Shown: positions 47,381-57,845 of the stretch, piece after piece
Layout: the number at the start of each line of letters is the position of its first letter
How positions within the stretch are numbered: the stretch's first letter is position 1
NCBI GenBank assembly: GCA_945910005.1
Contig: OX246747.1
Location: forward strand, 35,630,550-35,694,549
DNA: 64,000 nucleotides
DNA from: Isoperla grammatica
Lineage: Eukaryota; Arthropoda; Insecta; Plecoptera; Perlodidae
Direction of reading: 5' to 3'
Made by a program: the position numbers and the translations under genes
Notes under the pieces: generated by a model
What the model saw: only the letters and a program-made list of their open reading frames with translations
Database searches by the model: none
Told to the model about the DNA's origin: nothing

Positions 47381-48342
47381 CTATGGTCAGGGCTCAAAAA
47401 ATACCATGCCCGAGATGCCCGGGGCATGTCAAAATAGTGGTCGGGCAGGTTAATTATTTTCTCACATGCCCGACCGGGCAAGCAAGAAAATTGTACAGAA
47501 CGGTGTCACATACAGCCAATTTCAATTATTACGTGTTTTCTTGCAAAACGCGCTTTGCCGCTCGCACAAAGCTACTCATTGTACTAGGTCGCCGGGAGTC
47601 AAGTGACAAGCCTGTTGAAGCGATCTGCCGCCAACAAGTCGAGTGCGGGCGTCTTGTTTCCCTTATTCGCGCAAAACTGCTAAAGCACATGTAACCTGCA
47701 CTATTATTGGTTGATTAATTTCGAAGTAAAAATATGATTGGTGTTCAACATAAGCCTCGACTAATGAACGTCGCGAGCTCTTAAGTTGGTAGGTACGATC
47801 ATTTTTGCTTTGGTTTAGGGTTGGTTTGATATGTTAGTTGGTGGATTGCACTGCACTTGTTCGGTTCCGCTTGGTGTTACGGCCAGTGTTATTGTTTCTT
47901 GTGCTTCAACCTCAACATGTTACGTAAGTAGGCCTAAACCCAATAATGGACATCAGAAACTTCTTCAATAGCAGTGGTAATTAAGCAATGGTAATAAAAA
48001 GCAGTGGTAACACAAAAAAAAAAAAAAAAAAAAAAAAAAAAACAGAACGAAGTGCCATAAGAGTCAAGTGGAAACGCTCGCTTAATAAATAAATAAATAA
48101 ATACATAAATAAATAAAATAAATAAATAAATAAATAAATAAAATAAATAAATAAAACAGACCTGCTTAATTCCCGTTTAAATGAGACTTTACAACTCAAA
48201 TTTGAATTAATAGAACTTGAATGCTAAGCACGATGGGCTGCTGGGACTCCATCAACAGTTTGAATTATACACACATTTGAATTACATAGCCGAGTTTGAA
48301 TCAACGAGGGACTAAGTACCGCACGGAAACGACGACACTCAC
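47381..48342. other. Repeats, no gene recognised
   Basis: An inverted pair CATGCCCGAGATGCCCGGGG / CATGCCCGACCGGGC lies at 47404-47480. A poly-A run (48014-48042) and AAAT arrays (48084-48156) follow. Confidence 0.5.
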
Positions 48343-48455
48343 CCGACTGGCCGGACGTAGAGTCGAGCGAAGTGCGCACGGATCCCTGCGAGTCCTTCTC
48401 GATCACCGTGTGAGGCGACACCGGGAACATTGCCATGCGCTTGGCGCTCGGCCCG
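48343..48455 (-). CDS. Candidate exon upstream of kinesin exon b
   Basis: Acceptor CTTGTTTCAG, donor TCGG/GTGAGT. Reads GPSAKRMAMFPVSPHTVIEK then DSQGSVRTSLDSTSGQS. Its end phase fits exon b, and the join would read SGQSGKTHTM, a P-loop two residues shorter than the usual GQTGSGKT. The rest does not resemble a kinesin N-terminus, so it may belong to another gene. Confidence 0.4.
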
Positions 48456-48990
48456 CTGAAACAAGCGCCACACGTTCGTTACAACACACAGAATGAACCG
48501 AGAACGTGGACATGTGCTTGGCGCTCGGCCCGCTGAAACAAGTGCCACACGTTCGTTACAACACACAGAATGAACCGAGAAGGTGGACATGCGCTTGGCC
48601 CTGGCGCGCTGAAACAAGCGCCACACGTTCGTTACACACAAACTGAACCGGGAACACGGACATGCGCTTGGCCCTGGCGCGCTGAAACAAGCGCCACACG
48701 TTCGTTACAACACACAGAATGAACCGAGAAGGTGGACATGCGCTTGGCCCTGGCGCGCTGAAACAAGTGCCACACGTTCGTTACACACAAACTGAACCGG
48801 GAACACGGACATGCGCTTGGCCCTGGCGCGCTGAACAAGCGCCACACGTTCGTTACAACACACAGAATGAACCGAGAACGTGGACATGCGCTTGGCCCTG
48901 GCGCGCTGAAACAAGCGCCACACGTTCGTTACAACACAGAGAATGAACCGTGAACGTGGACATGCGCTTGGCCCTGGCGCAAGTGTCTAC
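48437..48990 (-). repeat. Minisatellite, ~76 bp unit containing a splice acceptor
   Basis: Seven units and a partial eighth. Each reads, on the minus strand, TGTGGCGCTTGTTTCAG then CGNGCC...GCCAAGCGCATG. The unit is the acceptor and first codons of the exon at 48343-48455. Confidence 0.9.
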
Positions 48991-49945
48991 CCGAGAAGGT
49001 GATTCTGAGGCAGCGAATCGAAACTCTTTCTGGGCCATCTGGCTTGATTATTTGTTTAGTCATTCTTTGGATATTTATGATTTTTATGCCACCTTCTGCG
49101 TGCATTTCTGCCAATGCTTCTTGGGCTGAGATGGAAGTGTCGATGTCCTTGATAACGCCTAGACGTTGCACTAGGTGACCAGGAATATAGGCATGCAGGT
49201 TTTTGTCGGTCAATCCAGTGTAGCAGACAATGTCGTTGGCCTCTTGGGGGGATTCAGTGATAACCTCGACCTTGTTTCTCCCCGTCCGTTTGATAGAGGT
49301 GATGTGAGTGAAGTGTCGATGGAGTATCCTTCCGACTATCAATGGGTCGATTGTTCGAGATGTGTCGCCGCTGGTCTGAGTCATTTCTACAAAGATCTTA
49401 AATGGTCCACGATCTTGGGAATCGTATCGATGCTCAGGTTGATTGTGTTTAAAGGGAGGTATGGAGGATTGGGAAGAATCCGGTAGGTCTACCGTATTTG
49501 TGACTGGGCTTGACTCCATTGTCTCGACAGAAGTGGGCGTGTCATCTTCAAGGCCAAGGCTAACTTCAAGAGATCGGTGATTTTGTGTGGGGGGAATGCT
49601 TCTTTTCCAGAATTCTCCGACTTTGATTGCTCGTTTTCCTCTTTGTTTATATAGCTGTTGTCGCCTATATTTATGCCGAATGCGTGGGGTAGTTTGGACC
49701 TCTTCCTCAGAGGCGACAGGTCCAAGACCTACGTAATTTTGGGATAGGTTGGGAGATTGAGATTGTAAGAGGTTATGTATAGCTAATTCCGTTTCGTTGG
49801 GTAAATTAACATCTAGCATAGGGCTAATGGCAATTGATGAATAAGGTACGACTAGGCCTGGCTGAGGATCAAGTGAGTCATTGATGGGTTGCAGGCTTTC
49901 GCCACCGCCCCCATCAAACACACCCCCTAGGTCATACTCATCCAT
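48985..49945 (-). mobile_element. LINE ORF1 (gag-like), 3'-truncated
   Basis: A long frame begins MDEYDLGGVFDGGGGESLQP and contains GPFKIFVEMTQTSGDTSRTI, RTGRNKVEVITESPQEANDI and IIKPDGPERVSIRCLRITFS, the layout of I/Jockey-type gag-like ORF1 proteins. It is cut at about 48985, where it runs into the minisatellite, before the zinc knuckles expected at its C-terminus. No ORF2 follows. Confidence 0.7.
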
Positions 49946-50427
49946 GACCTCGGGGGTGCGGGTTTAATTTAAAGAGTAATATAAACTAAAGGTTATTACT
50001 ATACCTTAGGGTTGTTCTAACTACTTCGGAACACAAACCGCCACCAATGCCTGAAACTTCAAGGAAGAAGGTATTCCAAACACCCTAAATAACAAGGTTT
50101 GTTTTTTAACTAGGCTACCTTAAGGGTCAAGGCAAAATGTGTATTTAGGCTACTATGTATGTGTATGTGTACTATAGGTACTATTACTATGTATGTGTAT
50201 ATTATGTATGCATTTTGTGTTGGAAATAAACTTACTTACGGTACTTACTTACATCAAAGTCGTGAGAGAACTGTGAAATTTGCAAGTGTAATTGTTTGTC
50301 AGTTGACATTCGTTCAAATTAAATTTGTCAGCCAATTACGTGAAAGTGTGAATTATCGACCAATAGGCATCTAGTGGCATAGCAGTGCACTTCTATACCG
50401 TCTCATGTGGCGCGCTGGGTGGATGAA
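49946..50427. other. No gene recognised
   Basis: Possibly the LINE's 5' UTR near 49950, then AT-rich sequence with TATGTGTA words. Confidence 0.4.
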
Positions 50428-50750
50428 ATGGTTCAACTTTAATTTTCAAAATCGACGTTATATACACAATAAGGTACCAACCATCCAATCAACGGATAGG
50501 TATTTGTTGTTCTAGGCGAATAGCCAATCATAGGCCTAGTACTGGAAAGACAAGAGGAATTTCTTGCCTTGGCCAGCATTGGTTTTGTTTCACCACTCAC
50601 TACTGCCATTGAATGCTACTGCCAACATGACAGTACCATTCTACTGATTTCACTCAACTGACAGCTGCCTTGAACGAGCTTATTTTCTCAAAGCTTTATA
50701 GCCCCTTTATAGCTATCTAAGCTTGCTCTATCATCTGTTGTGGGTTTGAG
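50428..50750 (+). repeat. Segmental duplication copy A, left part
   Basis: Matches 57846-58155 from TTTAATTTTCAAAATCGACG to CATCTGTTGTGGGTT with few differences. The LINE at 50751-54739 splits copy A here. Confidence 0.92.
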
Positions 50751-51757
50751 CTGAATGGAGTGCAGGCACTAGCGCATTGCGTGGGTGCAGATCTGCAGAT
50801 GAGTGCGGGTATTGCGAGGGAGTTTCGTGTGAGGTATGGAAGGGTGGAGAATCTGAGGAAGCAGGGTAAGCGATTAAGATTAAGATTAAAATACTTAAAG
50901 GCTGCAAATGGGCCACAACTACCCGGTGGCAACCTATCCAAACCAAACCTGTTGGTGATGTGGCTGAAATGAGTGTAGATGGACGAAAGTTGTTCTACAT
51001 GGTGAGTAAGGAAAGGTCGAGTGGGAAGCCGAGAGTGGAGGATGTGGAGGAATGCTTGAAGAGGTTGAGGCATAGGTGTGTGGAGGAAGGAGTGGTGAGG
51101 ATAGGAATGCCTAGGGTTGGATGTGGATTGGATGGTTTGAGTTGGGAGATTGTGAGGAGCCTGATTGAGAGTGTGTTTGATGGGGCAGGGGTTGAGGTTG
51201 TGGTGTGTGTTAGAAATGAGCATAAGGTTGGGGGAGGGGGGAAGGGGGGTGGGAAGCAGAGTAGGTTGCTCATTGGGGATTCCATGATCCGGAATGCGGC
51301 GCGTGTGTGGGAGGCGAATGGAGGGGAGGCTGAGGTTTATGGAGGTGCCAGAGTGTGTGACCTGGTTGAGATTGTAGGCAGTAGGAAGGGTAGTGAAGAT
51401 GTGAATGTGGTGGTGTTGAATGTGGGGACGAATGATCTGGGGAGTAAGGTGGATGTGAAAGTGGTGGCGGAGAGAGTGAAAGGGTTGGTGCGAGTGGTAA
51501 AGGAGAAGTATAGTAAGGCAAGGGTGGTGGTTGGGGGGATATTGGATAGAGTAGATGGGAGGGGCATAAGCAAGGAGATGATTGTGGAGGTGAATGAGAG
51601 AGTGGCTGAGGTGTGTGTGGTAGAGGATGCAACTTTTGTTAACAGCAGGTTGTGGGTGGGAAGGGGCTTACTGTCAGGGGATGGGTTGCATCTGAATAGG
51701 AGTGGGGCAAGAGAGCTAGGTAATCTTTTTGTTAGGATAGCAGGTAGTCTCGCGTGA
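50751..51757 (+). pseudogene. LINE ORF1: TARG1-type macro domain plus SGNH esterase
   Basis: Part 1 (to about 51210) matches the ADP-ribosyl-glutamate hydrolase TARG1/OARD1. ALAHCVGADLQMSAGIAREF aligns with [20 protein letters not shown], and MPRVGCGLDGLSWEIV with MPRIGCGLDRLQWENV. The two catalytic residues of TARG1 (Lys84, Asp125) are matched by the Lys of MVSKERSSGKP and the Asp of GCGLDG. Part 2 is an SGNH hydrolase: LLIGDSMIRN (block I Ser), LNVGTNDL (block III), SGDGLHLN (block V Asp and His). The frame is broken by a 74 bp insertion at 50871-50944; outside it 310 codons are open. The 5' end is truncated, so the true start is missing. The stop is TGA at 51755. Confidence 0.88.
50871..50944 (-). 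mobile_element. 74 bp antisense copy of this LINE's own 3' end
   Basis: It is the reverse complement of about 54665-54735 (GGTTTGGATAGGTTGCCACC ... AATCTTAATC). Leaving it out restores the macro-domain frame exactly (RKQGK then KPVGDVAEM). Confidence 0.9.
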
Positions 51758-51820
51758 CAGGAGGATGGTCAAACCAAAGGGAGGGATATTCAGGGGAGGG
51801 ATAAGGGGAGGGTTAAAATA

Positions 51821-54639
51821 ATGTCAATTAATTGCAGGAGTGTAAGGAGTGGGGAAAGATTGGAGCAAATGTGGACGTTGATTGAAATGTATGAGCCGGA
51901 TGTAGTGGTATGTGTGGAAACATGGTTGGATGACGAGATTCTAAATGGGGAGCTAGGGCGTAAGGGATATAACGTGTTTCGCAAGGATAGAAATAGATAT
52001 GGGGGGGGGGGGTGATGATTGTCTGTAGGGAGAATGTCAAGGGCACATTGTTGTGGGTAGATAATGTGGTTGAAATGATGTGTGTGCAAGTAAGGGTGGG
52101 GGGAGGTCCTTGTGTGGATGTGGTGGGAGTATACAGGCCTAAGGATAGTGGGGAGTGGCAAGTGTTAGATAGGTTGGAAGAGGTAGTGATGGGTGATAGA
52201 GGAAGAGTGTTAGTAATAGCTGGGGATCTAAACTTGCCTGGAGTTCACTGGGAGGGGGGGAGGGAGGATCTTGGAGGCAGAAGGCAGGAATGGGCCTGTA
52301 AACTTATTAATGAGGGTTTAGTGCAAACGGTAGGAGAGGGGACGAGGATTTGTGGGGAGGGGAGGAATAACATTTTAGATGTAATATTAGTAAGGCCGGA
52401 GGAAGCATGGGTTCACTCGGAGGTAGTAGAGGGAATGAGCGATCATAGGGCCCCAATAGTAGAGTTAGCACTAGGTAGTGGGTGGGAGGGAAGGCAGGGA
52501 AATAATAGTGAAAGTAGGGACAAGACAATCTGGAGATATGATAGAGCTGATGTTCAGGGTTTGCAAAGGGAGTTACTGGTAATGTATGAAGAGTGGTCTA
52601 GTAGGGATGTGGGAGTAAATGAAATGTGGGAAAGTTTTCTGCAGATATATAGGGGCTTGTTGGAAAGGTTTGTGCCGCAGGTGACTAAGGGGGGTGGGAC
52701 TGACCCAGTATATTATAATAAAAGAATTAGGTGGTTGAAGAGGAAGTGCAGAGAAATATATAAGAGGTATAGAAAGACTGGTAAAGGTAAGGAGAAACTT
52801 AAGGAGTGGGAGGGAGTTCTTAATAGGGCAAAGGTCGATGCAAAGGATGATTATATGATGCACTTAATGGATGATGAGGGATTCCAAGGTAAAGGGAGAA
52901 GGTTGTATCAACATCTAAGGAACCAGAAAGGGGGGGGCGAAATACCCACACTTAAGGGGACTGGGGATGAGTTATTTACTGGTGATAAGGACAAAGCGGA
53001 GGCTTTAAACTCACACTATGGGGAGGTATTCCAAGAGAGGGAAGATTCTAGTATGCAGTGGGAAGGGGGGAGGGGTAGCAAGCCACTCACGATAACGAAT
53101 CTTGATATTAGAAGGGTTTTAGGAAAGATGGGAGGGAGAAAGGCATCGGGGCAGGATGGGTTGATGTGTAGATTTTTGAAAATTGGGGGGGAGGGGGTTG
53201 TTAGGTTTGTAGGGGATATTTGCAGGAAATCGTTAAGGGAAGGTACTATACCGGAGGGTTGGAGGGAAGGACTTGTAGTGCCAATACATAAGGGGGGGGA
53301 TAGAAGTCAAGTAGGGAATTACAGACCTGTTAGTCTCACTTCGGTAGGGAGCAAGATAATGGAAAAGGTAGTAGCAAATTATGTTAGGGAGGTGTTGGAG
53401 GGGGAGGGATGGTTGGTAGATAGCCAGCATGGGTTTAGGGAGGGGTATTCTTGCGAGACGCAATTGATAGGTCTTGTTCAGGATATAGGGGAGGCTCTAG
53501 ATAAGGGGGAGGAGGTTGATGCAGTTTTCCTTGATTTTGAAAAGGCTTTTGATAAAGTGTCTCATGGGATTTTGATGAGGAAGGTTGATAGTGTGATAAC
53601 AGATAAAGGGGTTGTAAGGTGGATGGGAGATTTTCTAGCAAATAGGTCGCAAAGGGTAAGGGTGGGGGGTAGCATATCAGCAGCTATCGAAGTTACATCG
53701 GGGGTGCCGCAGGGGTCGGTGCTGGGTCCACTGTTATTTATAATGTTTATTAATGATATAGGAAGGGATATTGAGTCAAGATTAAGGTTGTTTGCTGATG
53801 ATTGCGTCTTGTATAGGGTGATTAGGGGGGTGGAGGATGCTAAGTTGTTGCAGGATGATTTGAACAGGATAGAGGAGTGGGTTGATGTTAATAGGATGGG
53901 TTTGAATGCGGGAAAGTGTAAACTGGTTGGGTTCACGCGTAAATTAAAAGGGGATGCGAGAGAGTATTTTCTTGAGGGGGTAGTTCTAGAAAAGGTAAAG
54001 AAGTATAAGTATTTGGGAATTTTATTGGCCGAAGATTTGGGATGGGGGGACCAGGTGCAGGAAAGTGTAAGAAAGGGATATAGAAACTTAGGGTTTGTTA
54101 TGAGGAATTTGAAGGGAGCTAGTAGGGAGGTAAAGGATATGGCTTACAAAACAGTGATACGGCCTATATTGGAATATGGTGGTGCGGTGTGGGATCCATA
54201 TAGGAAAGGGGAAGTCATGGAATTAGAAAAGGTGCAGCGTAGGGCGGCAAGGAAGGTTACAGGACAAGTTAGGAGATGGAGGTATGTGGAAGATAGGTTA
54301 GGGAATGTGGTAAGGGCTTATGATAGTGTTACAGCAATGATGGGGGAACTGGGTTGGGAGTCCTTAGAGGAGAGACGGAGGAGTGATAGGATGTGTAATT
54401 TATATAGAGCAGCTAGGGGGAAAGGAGGGTGGGGGGAAATCCAGAGCAGGTTGCAAGAAGGAGTTTATAGAGGCAGGGGGGATCATAATTGGAAGTTTCA
54501 GCGTCGGGTAGTGAGAAGTGATCTGGGTAGGTTTGGTTTTGTTGAGAGAACGGTAAGGGAATGGAATGAGTTGCCCGAGGAGGTTGTTGAGTGCGATTCA
54601 GTAAGGGAATTTAGAAATAGATTGACGAAAAGGATGTGA
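51821..54639 (+). pseudogene. LINE ORF2: APE endonuclease and reverse transcriptase, one frameshift
   Basis: The APE N-terminus reads MSINCRSVRSGERLEQMWTL and VCVETWLDDEILNG, then shifts frame at a G-run (52001-52011). It continues VIAGDLNLPGVHWEG and EGMSDHRAPIVEL in the 52012-54639 frame. RT motifs: HKGGDRSQVGNYRPVSLTSV, DAVFLDFEKAFDKVSHGILM, SGVPQGSVLGPLLF, LFADDCVLYR (catalytic FADD), KYLGILL. The C-terminus has LEYGGAVWDPY and VQRRAARKVTG. The order and motifs fit the CR1/L2 group. Apart from the frameshift it is intact, so the copy is young. Confidence 0.92.
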
Positions 54640-54739
54640 CGAGGGAGGGTGGGGAGGGGGGAGGTTTGGATAGGTTGCCACCGGGTAGTTGTGGCCCATT
54701 TGCAGCCTTTAAGTATTTTAATCTTAATCTTAATCTTAA

Positions 54740-55163
54740 TCTTGAGGTGATACATATTGATTGATTTCATTCAAATATTCAATAAAACCGACAAGGCCGA
54801 TAGGAATCTAATAATATCGTGGACGCGCGAGTTTTGGTGGAAGAAACACTGCTTATATTTCTTCTTCGTGCAATTTAACTCCCCATTGTGCTGATTGGGG
54901 AAGGAACTTTAATATTGCATATGGTGCTTGTAATTCCGTTGCCATTTATGACAGTAAACGGGTGAGTCGACATTGAGTTTTTAGGTTATTTTTCAAACGA
55001 GTAGACCCTAGCCTAGGCCTATCATGTCTTGAAGAGGTGCTCCTTAGGTCCTTTGAAGTGGAACAACGGGAAGCCATTTTTGAATTGCAACAGCTTTACT
55101 AATGCGCGAAAACATATCTATTTAAGGGGGAATATCCTCCCTTTATTATTTAAACACACAATT
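54740..55163 (+). repeat. Segmental duplication copy A, right part
   Basis: Matches 58155-58571 from GGTGATACATATTGATTGAT to TTTAAACACACAATT. Contains the ELP2-like exon. Confidence 0.92.
54815..54961 (+). CDS. ELP2-like N-terminal exon, copy A
   Basis: Open for 49 codons to a strong donor (CGG/GTGAGT). It reads HCADWGRNFNIAYGACNSVA then IYDSKR, aligning with the start of Elongator subunit 2 ([20 protein letters not shown] then LYDPLKR). ELP2 is a double WD40 propeller of the Elongator tRNA-modifying complex. Two stops precede the frame at 54809-54814 and no in-frame ATG is present, so the start lies in an upstream exon or the first exon edge is missed. Confidence 0.65.
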
Positions 55164-55291
55164 TTCATGCATGATTCATCAGCCCTTTTGCTTCCGCCTG
55201 GCTAGGGCCTACGCCTACCTAGTATTTTATGAATGACACAACGTACATTCTACTGAATGTACCCTTTTTCTTTAACTGTTGACCCGTGTTT

Positions 55292-55455
55292 GGGTATTTG
55301 GGGAATGAATGTGACTTTGTTTTTTTCAACGAAATAAACAAAAATCATTTTTTTATGTTACCTGTTACTGAATCTTTCCAATTATGTGAGGCGCATGCTT
55401 CAAAAAGTACATATTTATGTTTTAAATCAATTTAATTCTGTTGAATTAGCTAGAG
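55292..55455. repeat. Inverted repeat, left arm
   Basis: Reverse complement of 56246-56410 with moderate divergence (GGGTATTTGGGGAATGAATG; AGGCGCATGCTTCAA). Confidence 0.85.
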
Positions 55456-55634
55456 CATTGAGTTTAAAATACCTTAGGGATTTTATACACAATGGCTAGA
55501 GCCTATGCCCAGGTCTATGCACGCCATGTGCCATTGTGTTGAGAAATATCTCTGCAGCAAAATAAGTGCTTTGGTTCTTTGTTATCAGCAGATGCACATA
55601 AGTTACTGTATAATAATCACAGTATTTTCGATAC

Positions 55635-55668
55635 ATTACCCCTTCTTCAAATTTGAAGAAGGGGTAAT
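55635..55668. repeat. Perfect 34 bp palindrome
   Basis: ATTACCCCTTCTTCAAA followed by its reverse complement, with a partial second copy at 55716-55733. Confidence 0.9.
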
Positions 55669-55830
55669 TTGAAGAAAGGGTTATTATTTTAAAATAAATT
55701 TATACCCAAAAAATAAATTACCCCTTCTTCAAGTTTGCGGGCGATATTCGGTTTCATTTCATACGTTGGCTACTGAATCAACGTAGAACAGCTGATTGTA
55801 GCATCCAGTAGGCTGTGTGCATGTTGCTAA

Positions 55831-56216
55831 AGCCTGGTTTATGATTGACGGAAACGGAATCGTGGTTGGAAGTGTGTTCTGAAGACGTGAAATAAGCGTT
55901 TAGGATTAAATGGTACTCGGAATATGTTCGGGTCTATTCCTCTGAAGTCGACCATTCTCGGCTTGTTGTTGTTGCTGTCAGCTGCCTTTTTAATTGGTTG
56001 GTTTGGTGTCGTCTATGTTTGTTTACTCTGCACATGCGTAAACCGTGTCGGAGACGGCAACGTGAACGCCAAAGTTGGGACTTGGCGAACTTTACCGATC
56101 GCGTTGCCGTCTCGCGTTGGCAACCCGTCAATCGTAAACGCTCTGCCGTGTTAGCTATCTACCAACATTCACAATCACGTTTCCCAATTTCGTTTCCGTC
56201 AATCATAAACCAGGCT
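55831..56216. mobile_element. MITE, TAA target duplication (Harbinger-like)
   Basis: AGCCTGGTTTATGATTGACG at the left and CGTCAATCATAAACCAGGCT at the right, TAA on both sides. Inside the ELP2 intron. Confidence 0.88.
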
Positions 56217-56245
56217 TAATGGTGAATGGCATACATAGGCCTAGG

Positions 56246-56410
56246 CTCTAGCCAATTCAACATAATTAAATTGATTTAAAACATGAATACGTACTATTTG
56301 AAGCATGCGCCTTACATAATTGGAAAGATACAGTAACAGGTAACATAAAAAAGTGATTTTTGTTAAATTTCGTTGAAAAATACAAAGTCACATTCATTCC
56401 CCAAATACCC
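56246..56410. repeat. Inverted repeat, right arm
   Basis: Ends 15 bp before the acceptor of the ELP2-like exon at 56426. Confidence 0.85.
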
Positions 56411-56425
56411 GTGTTTGTATTTCAG

Positions 56426-56748
56426 TTTCCTGGAGCAGGAAAAGTTGTCGCTACCAAGCATACGAATAACGCCCGTGTGAACGTCGTGCAATGGCTTAAA
56501 CAATTGGACGGATCGTACGAGACGGAAATAGTATCCTCCTCGACAGACGGCAAGATCGTTGTTTGGTACTCTACGCTCGATACGTGCACGACTTTGGAAG
56601 GCCATACTAAGGCTGTTAATGCACTTGACTGTTCATATTTACCCGACAGCTCTAAATCATCAGCGAACGGAGTGAAACCACAACCAGCCATCGTAGTTTC
56701 AGCATCTGCTGACTACTGTGAAAATTTGGAGGAGAAACTTCAATTCAG
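56426..56748 (+). CDS. ELP2-like WD40 exon
   Basis: Acceptor GTTTGTATTTCAG, donor TTCAG/GTAGTT, phase 0 in and 2 out. Reads GKVVATKHTNNARVNVVQWL, ETEIVSSSTDGKIVVWYSTL and TLEGHTKAVNALD, then IVVSASADYCENLEEK. This follows human ELP2 (HTARVNCIQW, ELVSGGSDNQVIHW, LIVSAASDSAVRLW). Together with the exon at 54815-54961 the reading is continuous in phase. No third exon was found before the window end. Confidence 0.75.
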
Positions 56749-57061
56749 GTAGTTTGTTTGTTTGTTTGTATGTTTGTAAATTCTGCGTAGCAGCTACACT
56801 CTGCTATTATTTCTCTTTTTCTCCAGGCATTCATTCTAGTTATTCTCAAGTTGATTCAATTCAGTTCAATTTGGATGCAGGTTTTAGGAATTAGGGTAAC
56901 TCTAAAGTTTAAACGCAGAGTCAAAACAAAATATTTTTTAATCTAGCTCTATGCATGTATAGGCACCGTGCGTTAGTACATACAGCGCGTGCAGCGGCAG
57001 CACTTTGCAGTTCGGAGAGGAAAGAAACAAAACAAGATCAGGCCTCGGCCTACCAGCTGTC

Positions 57062-57446
57062 ATTAAGAGAAAGGGATACCTCTACGTCAAAAACCGCAGA
57101 AAATTTTCATATTTTAATTATATCTCAAGATTGAAACACAAAATCAAAAATCTGAGAAACCATAGCGCTGTGGTTTGGTCAGCCCTACACACTGAATAAT
57201 AAATGAATTTAACGTTATAATCAGTATGACTGTGATAACGATTTCCCTAGTAATTTAAGGAAATCGTTATCACAGTCATACTGATTATATCGTTAAATTT
57301 ATTTATTATTCAGTGTGTAGGGCTGACCAAACCACAGCGCTATGATTTCTCAGATTTTCGATTTTGTGTTTCAATCTTGAGATATAATTAAAAAATGAAA
57401 ATTTTCTGCGGTTTTTGACGTAAAGGTATCCTTTGCTCTTAAATGG
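57062..57446. repeat. Large near-perfect hairpin, ~185 bp arms
   Basis: 57062-57246 is the reverse complement of 57259-57446 with a 12 bp loop and a few mismatches. The arms include CAGCCCTACACACTGAATAA. No TIR-plus-TSD pattern was recognised at its ends. Confidence 0.9.
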
Positions 57447-57512
57447 CGTTTACATGTAATTGAGATTGTTTCTTCCGATAATTGTTGCGTAATTGTATGA
57501 TACATTATTAGT

Positions 57513-57594
57513 TATGGCTGAAGGGGCAGCAAGAAGTGGCAACAAGGGTTGTTGTATTGTTGGCTGCACAAATCGGTACCAAAAACATAATTTC
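57513..57594 (+). other. Short frame resembling a THAP start
   Basis: Reads MAEGAARSGNKGCCIVGCTN and stops after RYQKHNF. CCIVGCTN resembles the opening C-x4-C of THAP domains, but the rest is absent. Confidence 0.2.
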
Positions 57595-57845
57595 TGAATG
57601 GGGTGAGGGTGGGGGACATTCAAAAGTAAAACATGACTGAAGAATAACGGAGTTTTAGATCAAAACGAACGACCCCGCCGATGATAGGTACATCTCTGTG
57701 CGAAAACTCTTTGAATTGCCGCGCGACCTTGCCCCAAGTCACGTGGTTTGTCTCGATCCAATGTTGGTGCCGTCGAACGGCGGCCGCGTGCATTGGCTTG
57801 CGTCCTCTACCCAACTATCTATGCTCTAAGTGGTGAACAAGTCGT

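Larger units (their letters stand above)
50751..54739 (+). mobile_element. CR1-like LINE with macro-SGNH ORF1, 5'-truncated
   Basis: The boundaries are fixed by the empty site at 58150-58160: the target GGGTTGAGGTGATAC becomes GGGTTTGAG/element/TTGAGGTGATAC, giving a ~4-5 bp TTGAG duplication. It starts inside the macro domain and ends in AATCTT repeats, as CR1-like LINEs end in short tandem repeats. The content is G-rich on the coding strand throughout, unlike the flanks. Confidence 0.9.

Noticed and set aside
48339..48946. Repetitive secreted-looking protein on either strand
   Set aside because: The frame is created by the 76 bp minisatellite that copies an exon edge.
50717..54770. Minus-strand open frames rich in Pro, His and Ser opposite the LINE
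   Set aside because: Shadows of a strongly G-rich coding strand; no motif or conservation argument.
57620..57814. Small protein MGRGRKPMHAAAVRRHQHW on the minus strand
   Set aside because: Short, no splice context, could be a fragment of a transposase; not enough to call.
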